Below are positions 1-18,200 of a stretch of 64,000 bases of DNA, in pieces. The first letter of the stretch is position 1. Each line of letters starts with the position of its first letter. Source of the stretch: Eledone cirrhosa. Lineage: Eukaryota > Mollusca > Cephalopoda > Octopoda > Eledonidae. A model generated the notes under the pieces. The model saw only the letters and a list, made by a program, of their open reading frames with translations. It was not told the DNA's origin and did no database searches. The position numbers and the translations under genes are program-made. The stretch spans positions 74,706,973 to 74,770,972 of the forward strand of contig OZ024743.1 in assembly GCA_964016885.1 (NCBI GenBank), given 5' to 3'.

Positions 1-3000
1 GCCATAGACACCACAACACCTATCTGTAGCCATAGACACCACAACACCTATCTGTGACCATAGACACCACAACACCTATCTGTGACCATAGACACCACAA
101 CACCTATCTGTGACCATAGACACCACAACACCTATCTGTAGCCATAGACACCACAACACGTATCTGTGACCATAGACACCACAACACCTATCTGTAGCCA
201 TAGACACCACAACACCTATCTGTGACCATAGACACCACAACACCTATCTGTAGCCATAGACACCACAACACGTATCTGTAGCCATAGACACCACAACACC
301 TATCTGTGACCATAGATACCACAACACCTGTCTGTAGCCATAGACACCACAACACCTATCTGTGACCATAGACACCACAATACCTATCTGTGACCATAGA
401 TACCACAACACCTATCTGTAGCCATAGACACCACAACACCTATCTGTGACCATAGATACCACAACACCTGTCTGTAGCCATAGACACCACAACACCTATC
501 TGTAGCCATAGACACCACAACACCTATCTGTAGCCATAGACACCACAACCCCTATATGTAGCCATAGATACCACAACACCTATCTGTGACCATAGACACC
601 ACAACACCTATCTGTGACCATAGACACCACAACACCTATCTGTGACAATAGACACCACAACACCTATCTGTAGCCATAGACACCACAACACCTATCTGTA
701 GCCATAGACACCACAACACCTATCTGTGACCATAGACACCACAACACCTATCTGTGACCATAGACACCACAACACCTATCTCTAGCCATAGACACCACAA
801 AACCTATCTGTGACCATAGACACCACAACACCTATCTGTGACCATAGACACCACAACACCTATCTGTAGCCATAGACACCACAACACCTATCTGTAGCCA
901 TAGATACCACAACACCTATCTGTAGCCATAGACACCACAACACCTATCTGTAGCCATAGATACCACAACACCTATATGTAGCCATAGACACCACAACACC
1001 TATCTGTAGCCATAGACACCACAACACCTATCTGTAGCCATAGACACCACAACACCTATCTGTAGCCATAGACACCACAACACCTATCTGTGACCATAGA
1101 CACCACAACACCTATCTGTGACCATAGACACCACAACACCTATCTGTGACAATAGACACCACAACACCTATCTGTAGCCATAGACACCACAACACCTATC
1201 TGTAGCCATAGACACCACAACACCTATCTGTGACCATAGACACCACAACACCTATCTGTGACCATAGACACCACAACACCTATCTGTGACCATAGATACC
1301 ACAACACCTATCTGTAGCCATAGACACCACAACACCTATCTGTGACCATAGACACCACAACACCTATATGTAGCCATAGACACCACAACACCTATCTGTG
1401 ACCATAGACACCACAACACCTATCTGTAGCCATAGACACCACAACACCTATCTGTGACCATAGACACCACAACACCTATCTGTGACCATAGACACCACAA
1501 CACCTATCTGTGACCATAGACACCACAACACCTATCTCTAGCCATAGACACCACAACACCTATCTGTGACCATAGACACCACAACACCTATCTGTGACCA
1601 TAGACACCACAACACCTATCTGTAGCCATAGACACCACAACACCTATCTGTAGCCATAGATACCACAACACCTATCTGTAGCCATAGATACCACAACACC
1701 TATATGTAGCCATAGACACCACAACACCTATCTGTGACCATAGACACCACAACACCTATCTGTGACCATAGACACCACAACACCTATCTGTGACCATAGA
1801 CACCACAACACCTATCTCTAGCCATAGACACCACAACACCTATCTGTGACCATAGACACCACAACACCTATCTGTGACCATAGACACCACAACACCTATC
1901 TGTAGCCATAGACACCACAACACCTATCTGTAGCCATAGACACCACAACACCTATCTGTAGCCATAGATACCACAACACCTATATGTAGCCATAGACACC
2001 ACAACACCTATCTGTAGCCATATACACCACAACACCTATCTGTGACCATAGATACCACAACACCTGTCTGTAGCCATAGACACCACAACACCTATCTGTA
2101 GCCATAGACAACACAACACCTATCTGTAGCCATAGACACCACAACCCCTATATGTAGCCATAGATACCACAACACCTATCTGTGACCATAGACACCACAA
2201 CACCTATCTGTGACCATAGACACCACAACACCTATCTGTGACAATAGACACCACAACACCTATCTGTAGCCATAGACACCACAACACCTATCTGTAGCCA
2301 TAGACACCACAACACCTATCTGTGACCATAGACACCACAACACCTATCTGTGACCATAGACACCACAACACCTATCTCTAGCCATAGACACCACAACACC
2401 TATCTGTGACCATAGACACCACAACACCTATCTGTGACCATAGACACCACAACACCTATATGTAGCCATAGACACCACAATACCTATCTGTAGCCATAGA
2501 CACCACAACACCTATCTGTGACCATAGACACCACAACACCTATCTGTAGCCATAGACACCACAACACCTATCTGTGACCATAGACACCACAACACCTATC
2601 TGTGACCATAGACACCACAACACCTATATGTAGCCATAGACACCACAACACCTATCTGTAGCCATAGACACCACAACACCTATCTGTGACCATAGACACC
2701 ACAACACCTATCTGTGACCATAGACACCACAACACCTATCTGTAGCCATAGACACCACAACACCTATCTGTAGCCATAGATACCACAACACCTATCTGTA
2801 GCCATAGACACCACAACACCTATCTGTAGCCATAGATACCACAACACCTATATGTAGCCATAGACACCACAACACCTATCTGTAGCCATAGACACCACAA
2901 CACCTATCTGTAGCCATAGACACCACAACACCTATCTGTAGCCATAGACACCACAACACCTATCTGTGACCATAGACACCACAACACCTATCTGTGACCA

Positions 3001-6000
3001 TAGACACCACAACACCTATCTGTGACAATAGACACCACAACACCTATATGTAGCCATAGACACCACAATACCTATCTGTAGCCATAGACACCACAACACC
3101 TACCTGTGACCATAGACACCACAACACCTATCTGTAGCCATAGACACCACAACACCTATCTGTGACCATAGACACCACAACACCTATCTGTGACCATAGA
3201 CACCACAACACCTATATGTAGCCATAGACACCACAACACCTATCTGTAGCCATAGACACCACAACACCTATCTGTAGCCATAGACACCACAACACCTATC
3301 TGTAGCCATAGACACCACAACACCTATCTGTAGCCATAGATACCACAACACCTATCTGTAGCCATAGACACCACAACACCTATCTGTAGCCATAGATACC
3401 ACAACACCTATCTGTAGCCATAGACACCACAACACCTATCTGTAGCCATAGACACCACAACACCTATATGTAGCCATAGACACCACAACACCTATCTGTG
3501 ACCATAGACACCACAACACCTATCTGTGACCATAGACACCACAACACCTATCTGTGACCATAGACACCACAACACCTATATGTAGCCATAGACACCACAA
3601 TACCTATCTGTAGCCATAGACACCACAACACCTATCTGTGACCATAGACACCACAACACCTATCTGTAGCCATAGACACCACAACACCTATCTGTGACCA
3701 TAGACACCACAACACCTATCTGTGACCATAGACACCACAACACCTATATGTAGCCATAGACACCACAACACCTATCTGTAGCCATAGACACCACAACACC
3801 TATCTGTGACCATAGACACCACAACACCTATCTGTGACCATAGACACCACAACACCTATCTGTGACCATAGACACCACAACACCTATCTGTAGCCATAGA
3901 CACCACAACACGTATCTGTGACCATAGACACCACAACACCTATCTGTAGCCATAGACACCACAACACCTATCTGTGACCATAGACACCACAACACCTATC
4001 TGTAGCCATAGACACCACAACACGTATCTGTAGCCATAGACACCACAACACCTATCTGTGACCATAGATACCACAACACCTGTCTGTAGCCATAGACACC
4101 ACAACACCTATCTGTGACCATAGACACCACAATACCTATCTGTGACCATAGATACCACAACACCTATCTGTAGCCATAGACACCACAACACCTATCTGTG
4201 ACCATAGATACCACAACACCTGTCTGTAGCCATAGACACCACAACACCTATCTGTAGCCATAGACAACACAACACCTATCTGTAGCCATAGACACCACAA
4301 CCCCTATATGTAGCCATAGATACCACAACACCTATCTGTGACCATAGACACCACAACACCTATCTGTGACCATAGACACCACAACACCTATCTGTGACAA
4401 TAGACACCACAACACCTATCTGTAGCCATAGACACCACAACACCTATCTGTAGCCATAGACACCACAACACCTATCTGTGACCATAGACACCACAACACC
4501 TATCTGTGACCATAGACACCACAACACCTATCTCTAGCCATAGACACCACAACACCTATCTGTGACCATAGACACCACAACACCTATCTGTGACCATAGA
4601 CACCACAACACCTATATGTAGCCATAGACACCACAATACCTATCTGTAGCCATAGACACCACAACACCTATCTGTGACCATAGACACCACAACACCTATC
4701 TGTAGCCATAGACACCACAACACCTATCTGTGACCATAGACACCACAACACCTATCTGTGACCATAGACACCACAACACCTATTTGTAGCCATAGACACC
4801 ACAACACCTATCTGTAGCCATAGACACCACAACACCTATCTGTGACCATAGACACCACAACACCTATCTGTGACCATAGACACCACAACACCTATCTGTG
4901 ACCATAGACACCACAACACCTATCTGTAGCCATAGACACCACAACACGTATCTGTGACCATAGACACCACAACACCTATCTGTAGCCATAGACACCACAA
5001 CACCTATCTGTGACCATAGACACCACAACACCTATCTGTAGCCATAGACACCACAACACGTATCTGTAGCCATAGACACCACAACACCTATCTGTGACCA
5101 TAGATACCACAACACCTGTCTGTAGCCATAGACACCACAACACCTATCTGTGACCATAGACACCACAATACCTATCTGTGACCATAGATACCACAACACC
5201 TATCTGTAGCCATAGACACCACAACACCTATCTGTGACCATAGATACCACAACACCTGTCTGTAGCCATAGACACCACAACACCTATCTGTAGCCATAGA
5301 CACCACAACACCTATCTGTAGCCATAGACACCACAACCCCTATATGTAGCCATAGATACCACAACACCTATCTGTGACCATAGACACCACAACACCTATC
5401 TGTGACCATAGACACCACAACACCTATCTGTGACAATAGACACCACAACACCTATCTGTAGCCATAGACACCACAACACCTATCTGTAGCCATAGACACC
5501 ACAACACCTATCTGTGACCATAGACACCACAACACCTATCTGTGACCATAGACACCACAACACCTATCTCTAGCCATAGACACCACAAAACCTATCTGTG
5601 ACCATAGACACCACAACACCTATCTGTGACCATAGACACCACAACACCTATCTGTAGCCATAGACACCACAACACCTATCTGTAGCCATAGATACCACAA
5701 CACCTATCTGTAGCCATAGACACCACAACACCTATCTGTAGCCATAGATACCACAACACCTATATGTAGCCATAGACACCACAACACCTATCTGTAGCCA
5801 TAGACACCACAACACCTATCTGTAGCCATAGACACCACAACACCTATCTGTAGCCATAGACACCACAACACCTATCTGTGACCATAGACACCACAACACC
5901 TATCTGTGACCATAGACACCACAACACCTATCTGTGACAATAGACACCACAACACCTATCTGTAGCCATAGACACCACAACACCTATCTGTAGCCATAGA

Positions 6001-9000
6001 CACCACAACACCTATCTGTGACCATAGACACCACAACACCTATCTGTGACCATAGACACCACAACACCTATCTGTGACCATAGATACCACAACACCTATC
6101 TGTAGCCATAGACACCACAACACCTATCTGTGACCATAGACACCACAACACCTATATGTAGCCATAGACACCACAACACCTATCTGTGACCATAGACACC
6201 ACAACACCTATCTGTAGCCATAGACACCACAACACCTATCTGTGACCATAGACACCACAACACCTATCTGTGACCATAGACACCACAACACCTATCTGTG
6301 ACCATAGACACCACAACACCTATCTCTAGCCATAGACACCACAACACCTATCTGTGACCATAGACACCACAACACCTATCTGTGACCATAGACACCACAA
6401 CACCTATCTGTAGCCATAGACACCACAACACCTATCTGTAGCCATAGATACCACAACACCTATCTGTAGCCATAGACACCACAACACCTATCTGTAGCCA
6501 TAGATACCACAACACCTATATGTAGCCATAGACACCACAACACCTATCTGTAGCCATAGACACCACAACACCTATCTGTAGCCATAGACACCACAACACC
6601 TATCTGTAGCCATAGACACCACAACACCTATCTGTGACCATAGACACCACAACACCTATCTGTGACCATAGACACCACAACACCTATCTGTGACAATAGA
6701 CACCACAACACCTATATGTAGCCATAGACACCACAATACCTATCTGTAGCCATAGACACCACAACACCTACCTGTGACCATAGACACCACAACACCTATC
6801 TGTAGCCATAGACACCACAACACCTATCTGTGACCATAGACACCACAACACCTATCTGTGACCATAGACACCACAACACCTATCTGTGACCATAGACACC
6901 ACAACACCTATATGTAGCCATAGACACCACAACACCTATCTGTAGCCATAGACACCACAACACCTATCTGTGACCATAGACACCACAACACCTATCTGTG
7001 ACCATAGACACCACAACACCTATCTGTGACCATAGACACCACAACACCTATCTGTAGCCATAGACACCACAACACGTATCTGTGACCATAGACACCACAA
7101 CACCTATCTGTAGCCATAGACACCACAACACCTATCTGTGACCATAGACACCACAACACCTATCTGTAGCCATAGACACCACAACACGTATCTGTAGCCA
7201 TAGACACCACAACACCTATCTGTGACCATAGATACCACAACACCTGTCTGTAGCCATAGACACCACATCACCTATCTGTGACCATAGACACCACAATACC
7301 TATCTGTGACCATAGATACCACAACACCTATCTGTAGCCATAGACACCACAACACCTATCTGTGACCATAGATACCACAACACCTGTCTGTAGCCATAGA
7401 CACCACAACACCTATCTGTAGCCATAGACACCACAACACCTATCTGTAGCCATAGACACCACAACCCCTATATGTAGCCATAGATACCACAACACCTATC
7501 TGTGACCATAGACACCACAACACCTATCTGTGACCATAGACACCACAACACCTATCTGTGACAATAGACACCACAACACCTATCTGTAGCCATAGACACC
7601 ACAACACCTATCTGTAGCCATAGACACCACAACACCTATCTGTGACCATAGACACCACAACACCTATCTGTGACCATAGACACCACAACACCTATCTCTA
7701 GCCATAGACACCACAACACCTATCTGTGACCATAGACACCACAACACCTATCTGTGACCATAGACACCACAACACCTATCTGTAGCCATAGACACCACAA
7801 CACCTATCTGTAGCCATAGATACCACAACACCTATCTGTAGCTATAGACACCACAACACCTATCTGTAGCCATAGATACCACAACACCTATATGTAGCCA
7901 TAGACACCACAACACCTATCTGTAGCCATAGACACCACAACACCTATCTGTAGCCATAGACACCACAACACCTATCTGTAGCCATAGACACCACAACACC
8001 TATCTGTGACCATAGACACCACAACACCTATCTGTGACCATAGACACCACAACACCTATCTGTGACAATAGACACCACAACACCTATCTGTAGCCATAGA
8101 CACCACAACACCTATCTGTAGCCATAGACACCACAACACCTATCTGTGACCATAGACACCACAACACCTATCTGTGACCATAGACACCACAACACCTATC
8201 TGTGACCATAGATACCACAACACCTATCTGTAGCCATAGACACCACAACACCTATCTGTGACCATAGACACCACAACACCTATATGTAGCCATAGACACC
8301 ACAACACCTATCTGTGACCATAGACACCACAACACCTATCTGTAGCCATAGACACCACAACACCTATCTGTGACCATAGACACCACAACACCTATCTGTG
8401 ACCATAGACACCACAACACCTATCTGTGACCATAGACACCACAACACCTATCTCTAGCCATAGACACCACAACACCTATCTGTGACCATAGACACCACAA
8501 CACCTATCTGTGACCATAGACACCACAACACCTATCTGTAGCCATAGACACCACAACACCTATCTGTAGCCATAGATACCACAACACCTATCTGTAGCCA
8601 TAGACACCACAACACCTATCTGTAGCCATAGATACCACAACACCTATATGTAGCCATAGACACCACAACACCTATCTGTAGCCATAGACACCACAACACC
8701 TATCTGTAGCCATAGACACCACAACACCTATCTGTAGCCATAGACACCACAACACCTATCTGTGACCATAGACACCACAACACCTATCTGTGACCATAGA
8801 CACCACAACACCTATCTGTGACAATAGACACCACAACACCTATATGTAGCCATAGACACCACAATACCTATCTGTAGCCATAGACACCACAACACCAACC
8901 TGTGACCATAGACACCACAACACCTATCTGTAGCCATAGACACCACAACACCTATCTGTGACCATAGACACCACAACACCTATCTGTGACCATAGACACC

Positions 9001-9289
9001 ACAACACCTATCTGTGACCATAGACACCACAACACCTATATGTAGCCATAGACACCACAACACCTATCTGTAGCCATAGACACCACAACACCTATCTGTA
9101 GCCATAGACACCACAACACCTATCTGTAGCCATAGACACCACAACACCTATCTGTAGCCATAGATACCACAACACCTATCTGTAGCCATAGACACCACAA
9201 CACCTATCTGTAGCCATAGATACCACAACACCTATCTGTAGCCATAGACACCACAACACCTATCTGTAGCCATAGACACCACAACACCT
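1..9289. repeat. Left part of the 28-bp array with different long-range duplications
   Basis: The marker CACCACAACCCC occurs at 541, 2137, 4293, 5329 and 7457, giving spacings of 1596, 2156, 1036 and 2128 bp, all multiples of 28. The block around 159-800 recurs 4788 bp later: CACG at 159 against 4947, the CCCC marker at 541 against 5329, and the AAAACC marker at 793 against 5581. Part of it recurs again 2128 bp beyond that (7075 and 7457). This part was therefore also built by multi-kilobase duplications, but with lengths unlike the 4312-bp repeat to its right. Confidence 0.8.
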
Positions 9290-12200
9290 ATATGTAGCCA
9301 TAGACACCACAACACCTATCTGTGACCATAGACACCACAACACCTATCTGTGACCATAGACACCACAACACCTATCTGTGACCATAGACACCACAACACC
9401 TATATGTAGCCATAGACACCACAATACCTATCTGTAGCCATAGACACCACAACACCTATCGGTGACCATAGACACCACAACACCTATCTGTAGCCAAAGA
9501 CACCACAACACCTATCTGTGACCATAGACACCACAACACCTATCTGTGACCATAGACACCACAACACCTATATGTAGCCATAGACACCACAACACCTATC
9601 TGTAGCCATAGACACCACAACACCTATCTGTGACCATAGACACCACAACACCTATCTGTGACCATAGACACCACAACACCTATCTGTGACCATAGACACC
9701 ACAACACCTATCTGTAGCCATAGACACCACAACACGTATCTGTGACCATAGACACCACAACACCTATCTGTAGCCATAGACACCACAACACCTATCTGTG
9801 ACCATAGACACCACAACACCTATCTGTAGCCATAGACACCACAACACGTATCTGTAGCCATAGACACTACAACACCTATCTGTGACCATAGATACCACAA
9901 CACCTGTCTGTAGCCATAGACACCACAACACCTATCTGTGACCATAGACACCACAATACCTATCTGTGACCATAGATACAACAACACCTATCTGTAGCCA
10001 TAGACACCACAACACCTATCTGTGACCATAGATACCACAACACCTGTCTGTAGCCATAGACACCACAACACCTATCTGTAGCCATAGACACCACAACACC
10101 TATCTGTAGCCATAGACACCACAACACCTATATGTAGCCATAGACACCACAACACGTATCTGTGACCATAGACACCACAACACCTATCTGTGACCATAGA
10201 CACCACAACACCTATCTGTAGCCATAGACACCACAACACCTATCTGTGACCATAGATACCACAACACCTATCTGTGACCATAGACACCACAACACCTATC
10301 TGTGACCATAGACACCACAACACCTATCTGTGACCATAGACACCACAACACCTATCTGTAGCCATAGACACCACAACACCTATCTGTAGCCATAGACACC
10401 ACAACACCTATATGTAGCCATAGACACCACAACACCTATCTGTGACCATAGACACCACAACACCTATCTGTGAACATAGACACCACAACACCTATATGTA
10501 GCCATAGACACCACAACACCTATCTGTAGCCATAGACACCACAACACCTATCTGTAGCCATAGACACCACAACACCTATATGTAGCCATAGACACCACAA
10601 CACCTATCTGTAGCCATAGACACCACAACACCTATCTGTAGCCATAGACACCACAACACCTATATGTAGCCATAGACACCACAACACCTATCTGTGACCA
10701 TAGACACCACAACACCTATTTGTGACCATAGACACCACAACACCTATCTGTGACCATAGACACCACAACACCTATCTGTGAACATAGACACCACAACACC
10801 TATATGTAGCCATAGACACCACAACACCTATCTGTAGCCATAGACACCACAACACCTATCTGTAGCCATAGACACCACAACACCTATATGTAGCCATAGA
10901 CACCACAACACCTATCTGTGACCATAGACACCACAACACCTATCTGTGAACATAGACACCACAACACCTATATGTAGCCATAGACACCACAACACCTATC
11001 TGTAGCCATAGACACCACAACACCTATCTGTAGCCATAGACACTACAACACCTATCTGTGACCATAGACACCACAACACCTATCTGTGACCATAGACACC
11101 ACAACACCTATCTGTGAACATAGACACCACAACACCTATATGTAGCCATAGACACCACAACACCTATCTGTAGCCATAGACACCACAACACCTATCTGTA
11201 GCCATAGACACCACAACACCTATATGTAGCCATAGACACCACAACACCTATCTGTGACCATAGACACCACAACACCTATCTGTGAACATAGACACCACAA
11301 CACCTATATGTAGCCATAGACACCACAACACCTATCTGTAGCCATAGACACCACAACACCTATCTGTAGCCATAGACACCACAACACCTATATGTAGCCA
11401 TAGACACCACAACACCTATCTGTAGCCATAGACACCACAACACCTATCTGTAGCCATAGACACCACAACACCTATATGTAGCCATAGACACCACAACACC
11501 TATCTGTGACCATAGACACCACAACACCTATTTGTGACCATAGACACCACAACACCTATCTGTGACCATAGACACCACAACACCTATCTGTGACCATAGA
11601 TACCACAACACCTATCTGTAGCCATAGACACTACAACACCTATCTGTGACCATAGACACCACAACACCTATCTGTGACCATAGACACCACAACACCTATC
11701 TGTAGCCATAGACACCACAACACCTATCTGTGACCATAGACACCACAACACCTATCTGTGACCATAGACACCACAACACCTATCTGTAGCCATAGACACC
11801 ACAACACCTATCTGTGATCATAGACACCACAACACCTATATGTAGCCATAGACACCACAACACCTATCTGTAGCCATAGACACCACAACACCTATCTGTG
11901 ACCATAGACACCACAACACCTATCTGTAGCCATAGACACCACAACACCTATCTGTGACCATAGACACCACAACACCTATCTGTGACCATAGACACCACAA
12001 TACCTATATGTAGCCATAGACACCACAACACCTATCTGTAGCCATAGACACCACAACACCTATCTGTGACCATAGACACCACAACACCTATCTGTGACCA
12101 TAGACACCACAACACCTATCTGTGACCATAGACACCACAACACCTATCTGTAGCCATAGACACCACAACACGTAACTGTAGCCATAGACACCACAACACC

Positions 12201-15200
12201 TATCTGTGACCATAGATACCACAACACCTGTCTGTAGCCATAGACACCACAACACCTATCTCTGACCATAGACACCACAATACCTATCTGTGACCATAGA
12301 TACCACAACACCTATCTGTAGCCATAGACACCACAACACCTATCTGTGACCATAGATACCACAACACCTGTCTGTAGCCATAGACACCACAACACCTATC
12401 TGTAGCCATAGACACCACAACACCTATCTGTAGCCATAGACACCACAACACCTATATGTAGCCATAGACACCACAACACGTATCTGTGACCATAGACACC
12501 ACAACACCTATCTGTAGCCATAGACACCACAACACCTATCTGTGACCATAGTTACCACAACACCTATCTGTGACCATAGACACCACAACACCTATCTGTA
12601 GCCATAGACACCACAACACCTATCTGTGACCATAGATACCACAACACCTATCTGTGACCATAGACACCACAACACCTATCTGTAGCCATAGACACCACAA
12701 CACCTATCTGTAGCCATAGACACCACAACACCTATCTGTAGCCATAGACACCACAACACCTATATGTAGCCATAGACACCACAACACCTATCTGTGACCA
12801 TAGACACCACAACACCTATCTGTGACCATAGACACCACAACACCTATCTGTAGCCATAGACACCACAACACCTATCTGTAGCCATAGACACCACAACACC
12901 TATATGTAGCCATAGACACCACAACACGTATCTGTGACCATAGACACCACAACATCTATCTGTGACCATAGACACCACAACACCTATCTGTAGCCATAGA
13001 CACCACAACACGTATCTGTGACCATAGACACCACAACACCTATCTGTGACCATAGACACCACAACACCTATCTGTAGCCATAGATACCACAACACCTATA
13101 TGTAGCCATAGACACCACAACACCTATCTGTGACCATAGACACCACAACACCTATCTGTGAACATAGACACCACAACACCTATCTGTAGCCATAGACACC
13201 ACAACACCTATATGTAGCCATAGACACCACAACACCTATCTGTGACCATAGACACCACAACACCTATCTGTGACCATAGACACCACAACACCTATATGTA
13301 GCCATAGACACCACAACACCTATCTTTAGCCATAGACACCACAACACCTATCTGTAGCCATAGACACCACAACACCTATATGTAGCCATAGACACCACAA
13401 CACCTATCTGTGACCATAGACACCACAACACCTATTTGTGACCATAGACACCACAACACCTATCTGTGACCATAGACACCACAACACCTATCTGTGACCA
13501 TAGATACCACAACACCTATCTGTAGCCATAGACACCACAACACCTATCTGTGACCATAGACACCACAACACCTATCTGTAGCCATAGACACCACAACACC
13601 TATATGTAGCCATAGACACCACAACACCTATCTGTGACCATAGACACCACAACACCTATCTGTGACCATAGACACCACAACACCTATCTGTGACCATAGA
13701 CACCACAACACCTATATGTAGCCATAGACACCACAATACCTATCTGTAGCCATAGACACCACAACACCTATCGGTGACCATAGACACCACAACACCTATC
13801 TGTAGCCAAAGACACCACAACACCTATCTGTGACCATAGACACCACAACACCTATCTGTGACCATAGACACCACAACACCTATATGTAGCCATAGACACC
13901 ACAACACCTATCTGTAGCCATAGACACCACAACACCTATCTGTGACCATAGACACCACAACACCTATCTGTGACCATAGACACCACAACACCTATCTGTG
14001 ACCATAGACACCACAACACCTATCTGTAGCCATAGACACCACAACACGTATCTGTGACCATAGACACCACAACACCTATCTGTAGCCATAGACACCACAA
14101 CACCTATCTGTGACCATAGACACCACAACACCTATCTGTAGCCATAGACACCACAACACGTATCTGTAGCCATAGACACCACAACACCTATCTGTGACCA
14201 TAGATACCACAACACCTGTCTGTAGCCATAGACACCACAACACCTATCTGTGACCATAGACACCACAATACCTATCTGTGACCATAGATACAACAACACC
14301 TATCTGTAGCCATAGACACCACAACACCTATCTGTGACCATAGATACCACAACACCTGTCTGTAGCCATAGACACCACAACACCTATCTGTAGCCATAGA
14401 CACCACAACACCTATCTGTAGCCATAGACACCACAACACCTATATGTAGCCATAGACACCACAACACGTATCTGTGACCATAGACACCACAACACCTATC
14501 TGTGACCATAGACACCACAACACCTATCTGTAGCCATAGACACCACAACACCTATCTGTGACCATAGATACCACAACACCTATCTGTGACCATAGACACC
14601 ACAACACCTATCTGTGACCATAGACACCACAACACCTATCTGTGACCATAGACACCACAACACCTATCTGTAGCCATAGACACCACAACACCTATCTGTA
14701 GCCATAGACACCACAACACCTATATGTAGCCATAGACACCACAACACCTATCTGTGACCATAGACACCACAACACCTATCTGTGAACATAGACACCACAA
14801 CACCTATATGTAGCCATAGACACCACAACACCTATCTGTAGCCATAGACACCACAACACCTATCTGTAGCCATAGACACCACAACACCTATATGTAGCCA
14901 TAGACACCACAACACCTATCTGTAGCCATAGACACCACAACACCTATCTGTAGCCATAGACACCACAACACCTATATGTAGCCATAGACACCACAACACC
15001 TATCTGTGACCATAGACACCACAACACCTATTTGTGACCATAGACACCACAACACCTATCTGTGACCATAGACACCACAACACCTATCTGTGAACATAGA
15101 CACCACAACACCTATATGTAGCCATAGACACCACAACACCTATCTGTAGCCATAGACACCACAACACCTATCTGTAGCCATAGACACCACAACACCTATA

Positions 15201-18200
15201 TGTAGCCATAGACACCACAACACCTATCTGTGACCATAGACACCACAACACCTATCTGTGAACATAGACACCACAACACCTATATGTAGCCATAGACACC
15301 ACAACACCTATCTGTAGCCATAGACACAACAACACCTATCTGTAGCCATAGACACTACAACACCTATCTGTGACCATAGACACCACAACACCTATCTGTG
15401 ACCATAGACACCACAACACCTATCTGTGAACATAGACACCACAACACCTATATGTAGCCATAGACACCACAACACCTATCTGTAGCCATAGACACCACAA
15501 CACCTATCTGTAGCCATAGACACCACAACACCTATATGTAGCCATAGACACCACAACACCTATCTGTGACCATAGACACCACAACACCTATCTGTGAACA
15601 TAGACACCACAACACCTATATGTAGCCATAGACACCACAACACCTATCTGTAGCCATAGACACCACAACACCTATCTGTAGCCATAGACACCACAACACC
15701 TATATGTAGCCATAGACACCACAACACCTATCTGTAGCCATAGACACCACAACACCTATCTGTAGCCATAGACACCACAACACCTATATGTAGCCATAGA
15801 CACCACAACACCTATCTGTGACCATAGACACCACAACACCTATTTGTGACCATAGACACCACAACACCTATCTGTGACCATAGACACCACAACACCTATC
15901 TGTGACCATAGATACCACAACACCTATCTGTAGCCATAGACACTACAACACCTATCTGTGACCATAGACACCACAACACCTATCTGTGACCATAGACACC
16001 ACAACACCTATCTGTAGCCATAGACACCACAACACCTATCTGTGACCATAGACACCACAACACCTATCTGTGACCATAGACACCACAACACCTATCTGTA
16101 GCCATAGACACCACAACACCTATCTGTGACCATAGATACAACAACACCTATATGTAGCCATAGACACCACAACACCTATCTGTAGCCATAGACACCACAA
16201 CACCTATCTGTAGCCATAGACACCACAACACCTATATGTAGCCATAGACACCACAACACCTATCTGTGACCATAGACACCACAACACCTATCTGTGAACA
16301 TAGACACCACAACACCTATATGTAGCCATAGACACCACAACACCTATCTGTAGCCATAGACACCACAACACCTATCTGTAGCCATAGACACTACAACACC
16401 TATCTGTGACCATAGACACCACAACACCTATCTGTGACCATAGACACCACAACACCTATCTGTGACCATAGACACCACAACACCTATCTGTGACCATAGA
16501 TACCACAACACCTATCTGTAGCCATAGACACTACAACACCTATCTGTGACCATAGACACCACAACACCTATCTGTGACCATAGACACCACAACACCTATC
16601 TGTAGCCATAGACACCACAACACCTATCTGTGACCATAGACACCACAACACCTATCTGTGACCATAGACACCACAACACCTATCTGTAGCCATAGACACC
16701 ACAACACCTATCTGTGATCATAGACACCACAACACCTATATGTAGCCATAGACACCACAACACCTATCTGTAGCCATAGACACCACAACACCTATCTGTG
16801 ACCATAGACACCACAACACCTATCTGTAGCCATAGACACCACAACACCTATCTGTGACCATAGACACCACAACACCTATCTGTGACCATAGACACCACAA
16901 TACCTATATGTAGCCATAGACACCACAACACCTATCTGTAGCCATAGACACCACAACACCTATCTGTGACCATAGACACCACAACACCTATCTGTGACCA
17001 TAGACACCACAACACCTATCTGTGACCATAGACACCACAACACCTATCTGTAGCCATAGACACCACAACACGTAACTGTAGCCATAGACACCACAACACC
17101 TATCTGTGACCATAGATACCACAACACCTGTCTGTAGCCATAGACACCACAACACCTATCTCTGACCATAGACACCACAATACCTATCTGTGACCATAGA
17201 TACCACAACACCTATCTGTAGCCATAGACACCACAACACCTATCTGTGACCATAGATACCACAACACCTGTCTGTAGCCATAGACACCACAACACCTATC
17301 TGTAGCCATAGACACCACAACACCTATCTGTAGCCATAGACACCACAACACCTATATGTAGCCATAGACACCACAACACGTATCTGTGACCATAGACACC
17401 ACAACACCTATCTGTAGCCATAGACACCACAACACCTATCTGTGACCATAGTTACCACAACACCTATCTGTGACCATAGACACCACAACACCTATCTGTA
17501 GCCATAGACACCACAACACCTATCTGTGACCATAGATACCACAACACCTATCTGTGACCATAGACACCACAACACCTATCTGTAGCCATAGACACCACAA
17601 CACCTATCTGTAGCCATAGACACCACAACACCTATCTGTAGCCATAGACACCACAACACCTATATGTAGCCATAGACACCACAACACCTATCTGTGACCA
17701 TAGACACCACAACACCTATCTGTGACCATAGACACCACAACACCTATCTGTAGCCATAGACACCACAACACCTATCTGTAGCCATAGACACCACAACACC
17801 TATATGTAGCCATAGACACCACAACACGTATCTGTGACCATAGACACCACAACATCTATCTGTGACCATAGACACCACAACACCTATCTGTAGCCATAGA
17901 CACCACAACACGTATCTGTGACCATAGACACCACAACACCTATCTGTGACCATAGACACCACAACACCTATCTGTAGCCATAGATACCACAACACCTATA
18001 TGTAGCCATAGACACCACAACACCTATCTGTGACCATAGACACCACAACACCTATCTGTGAACATAGACACCACAACACCTATCTGTAGCCATAGACACC
18101 ACAACACCTATATGTAGCCATAGACACCACAACACCTATCTGTGACCATAGACACCACAACACCTATCTGTGACCATAGACACCACAACACCTATATGTA

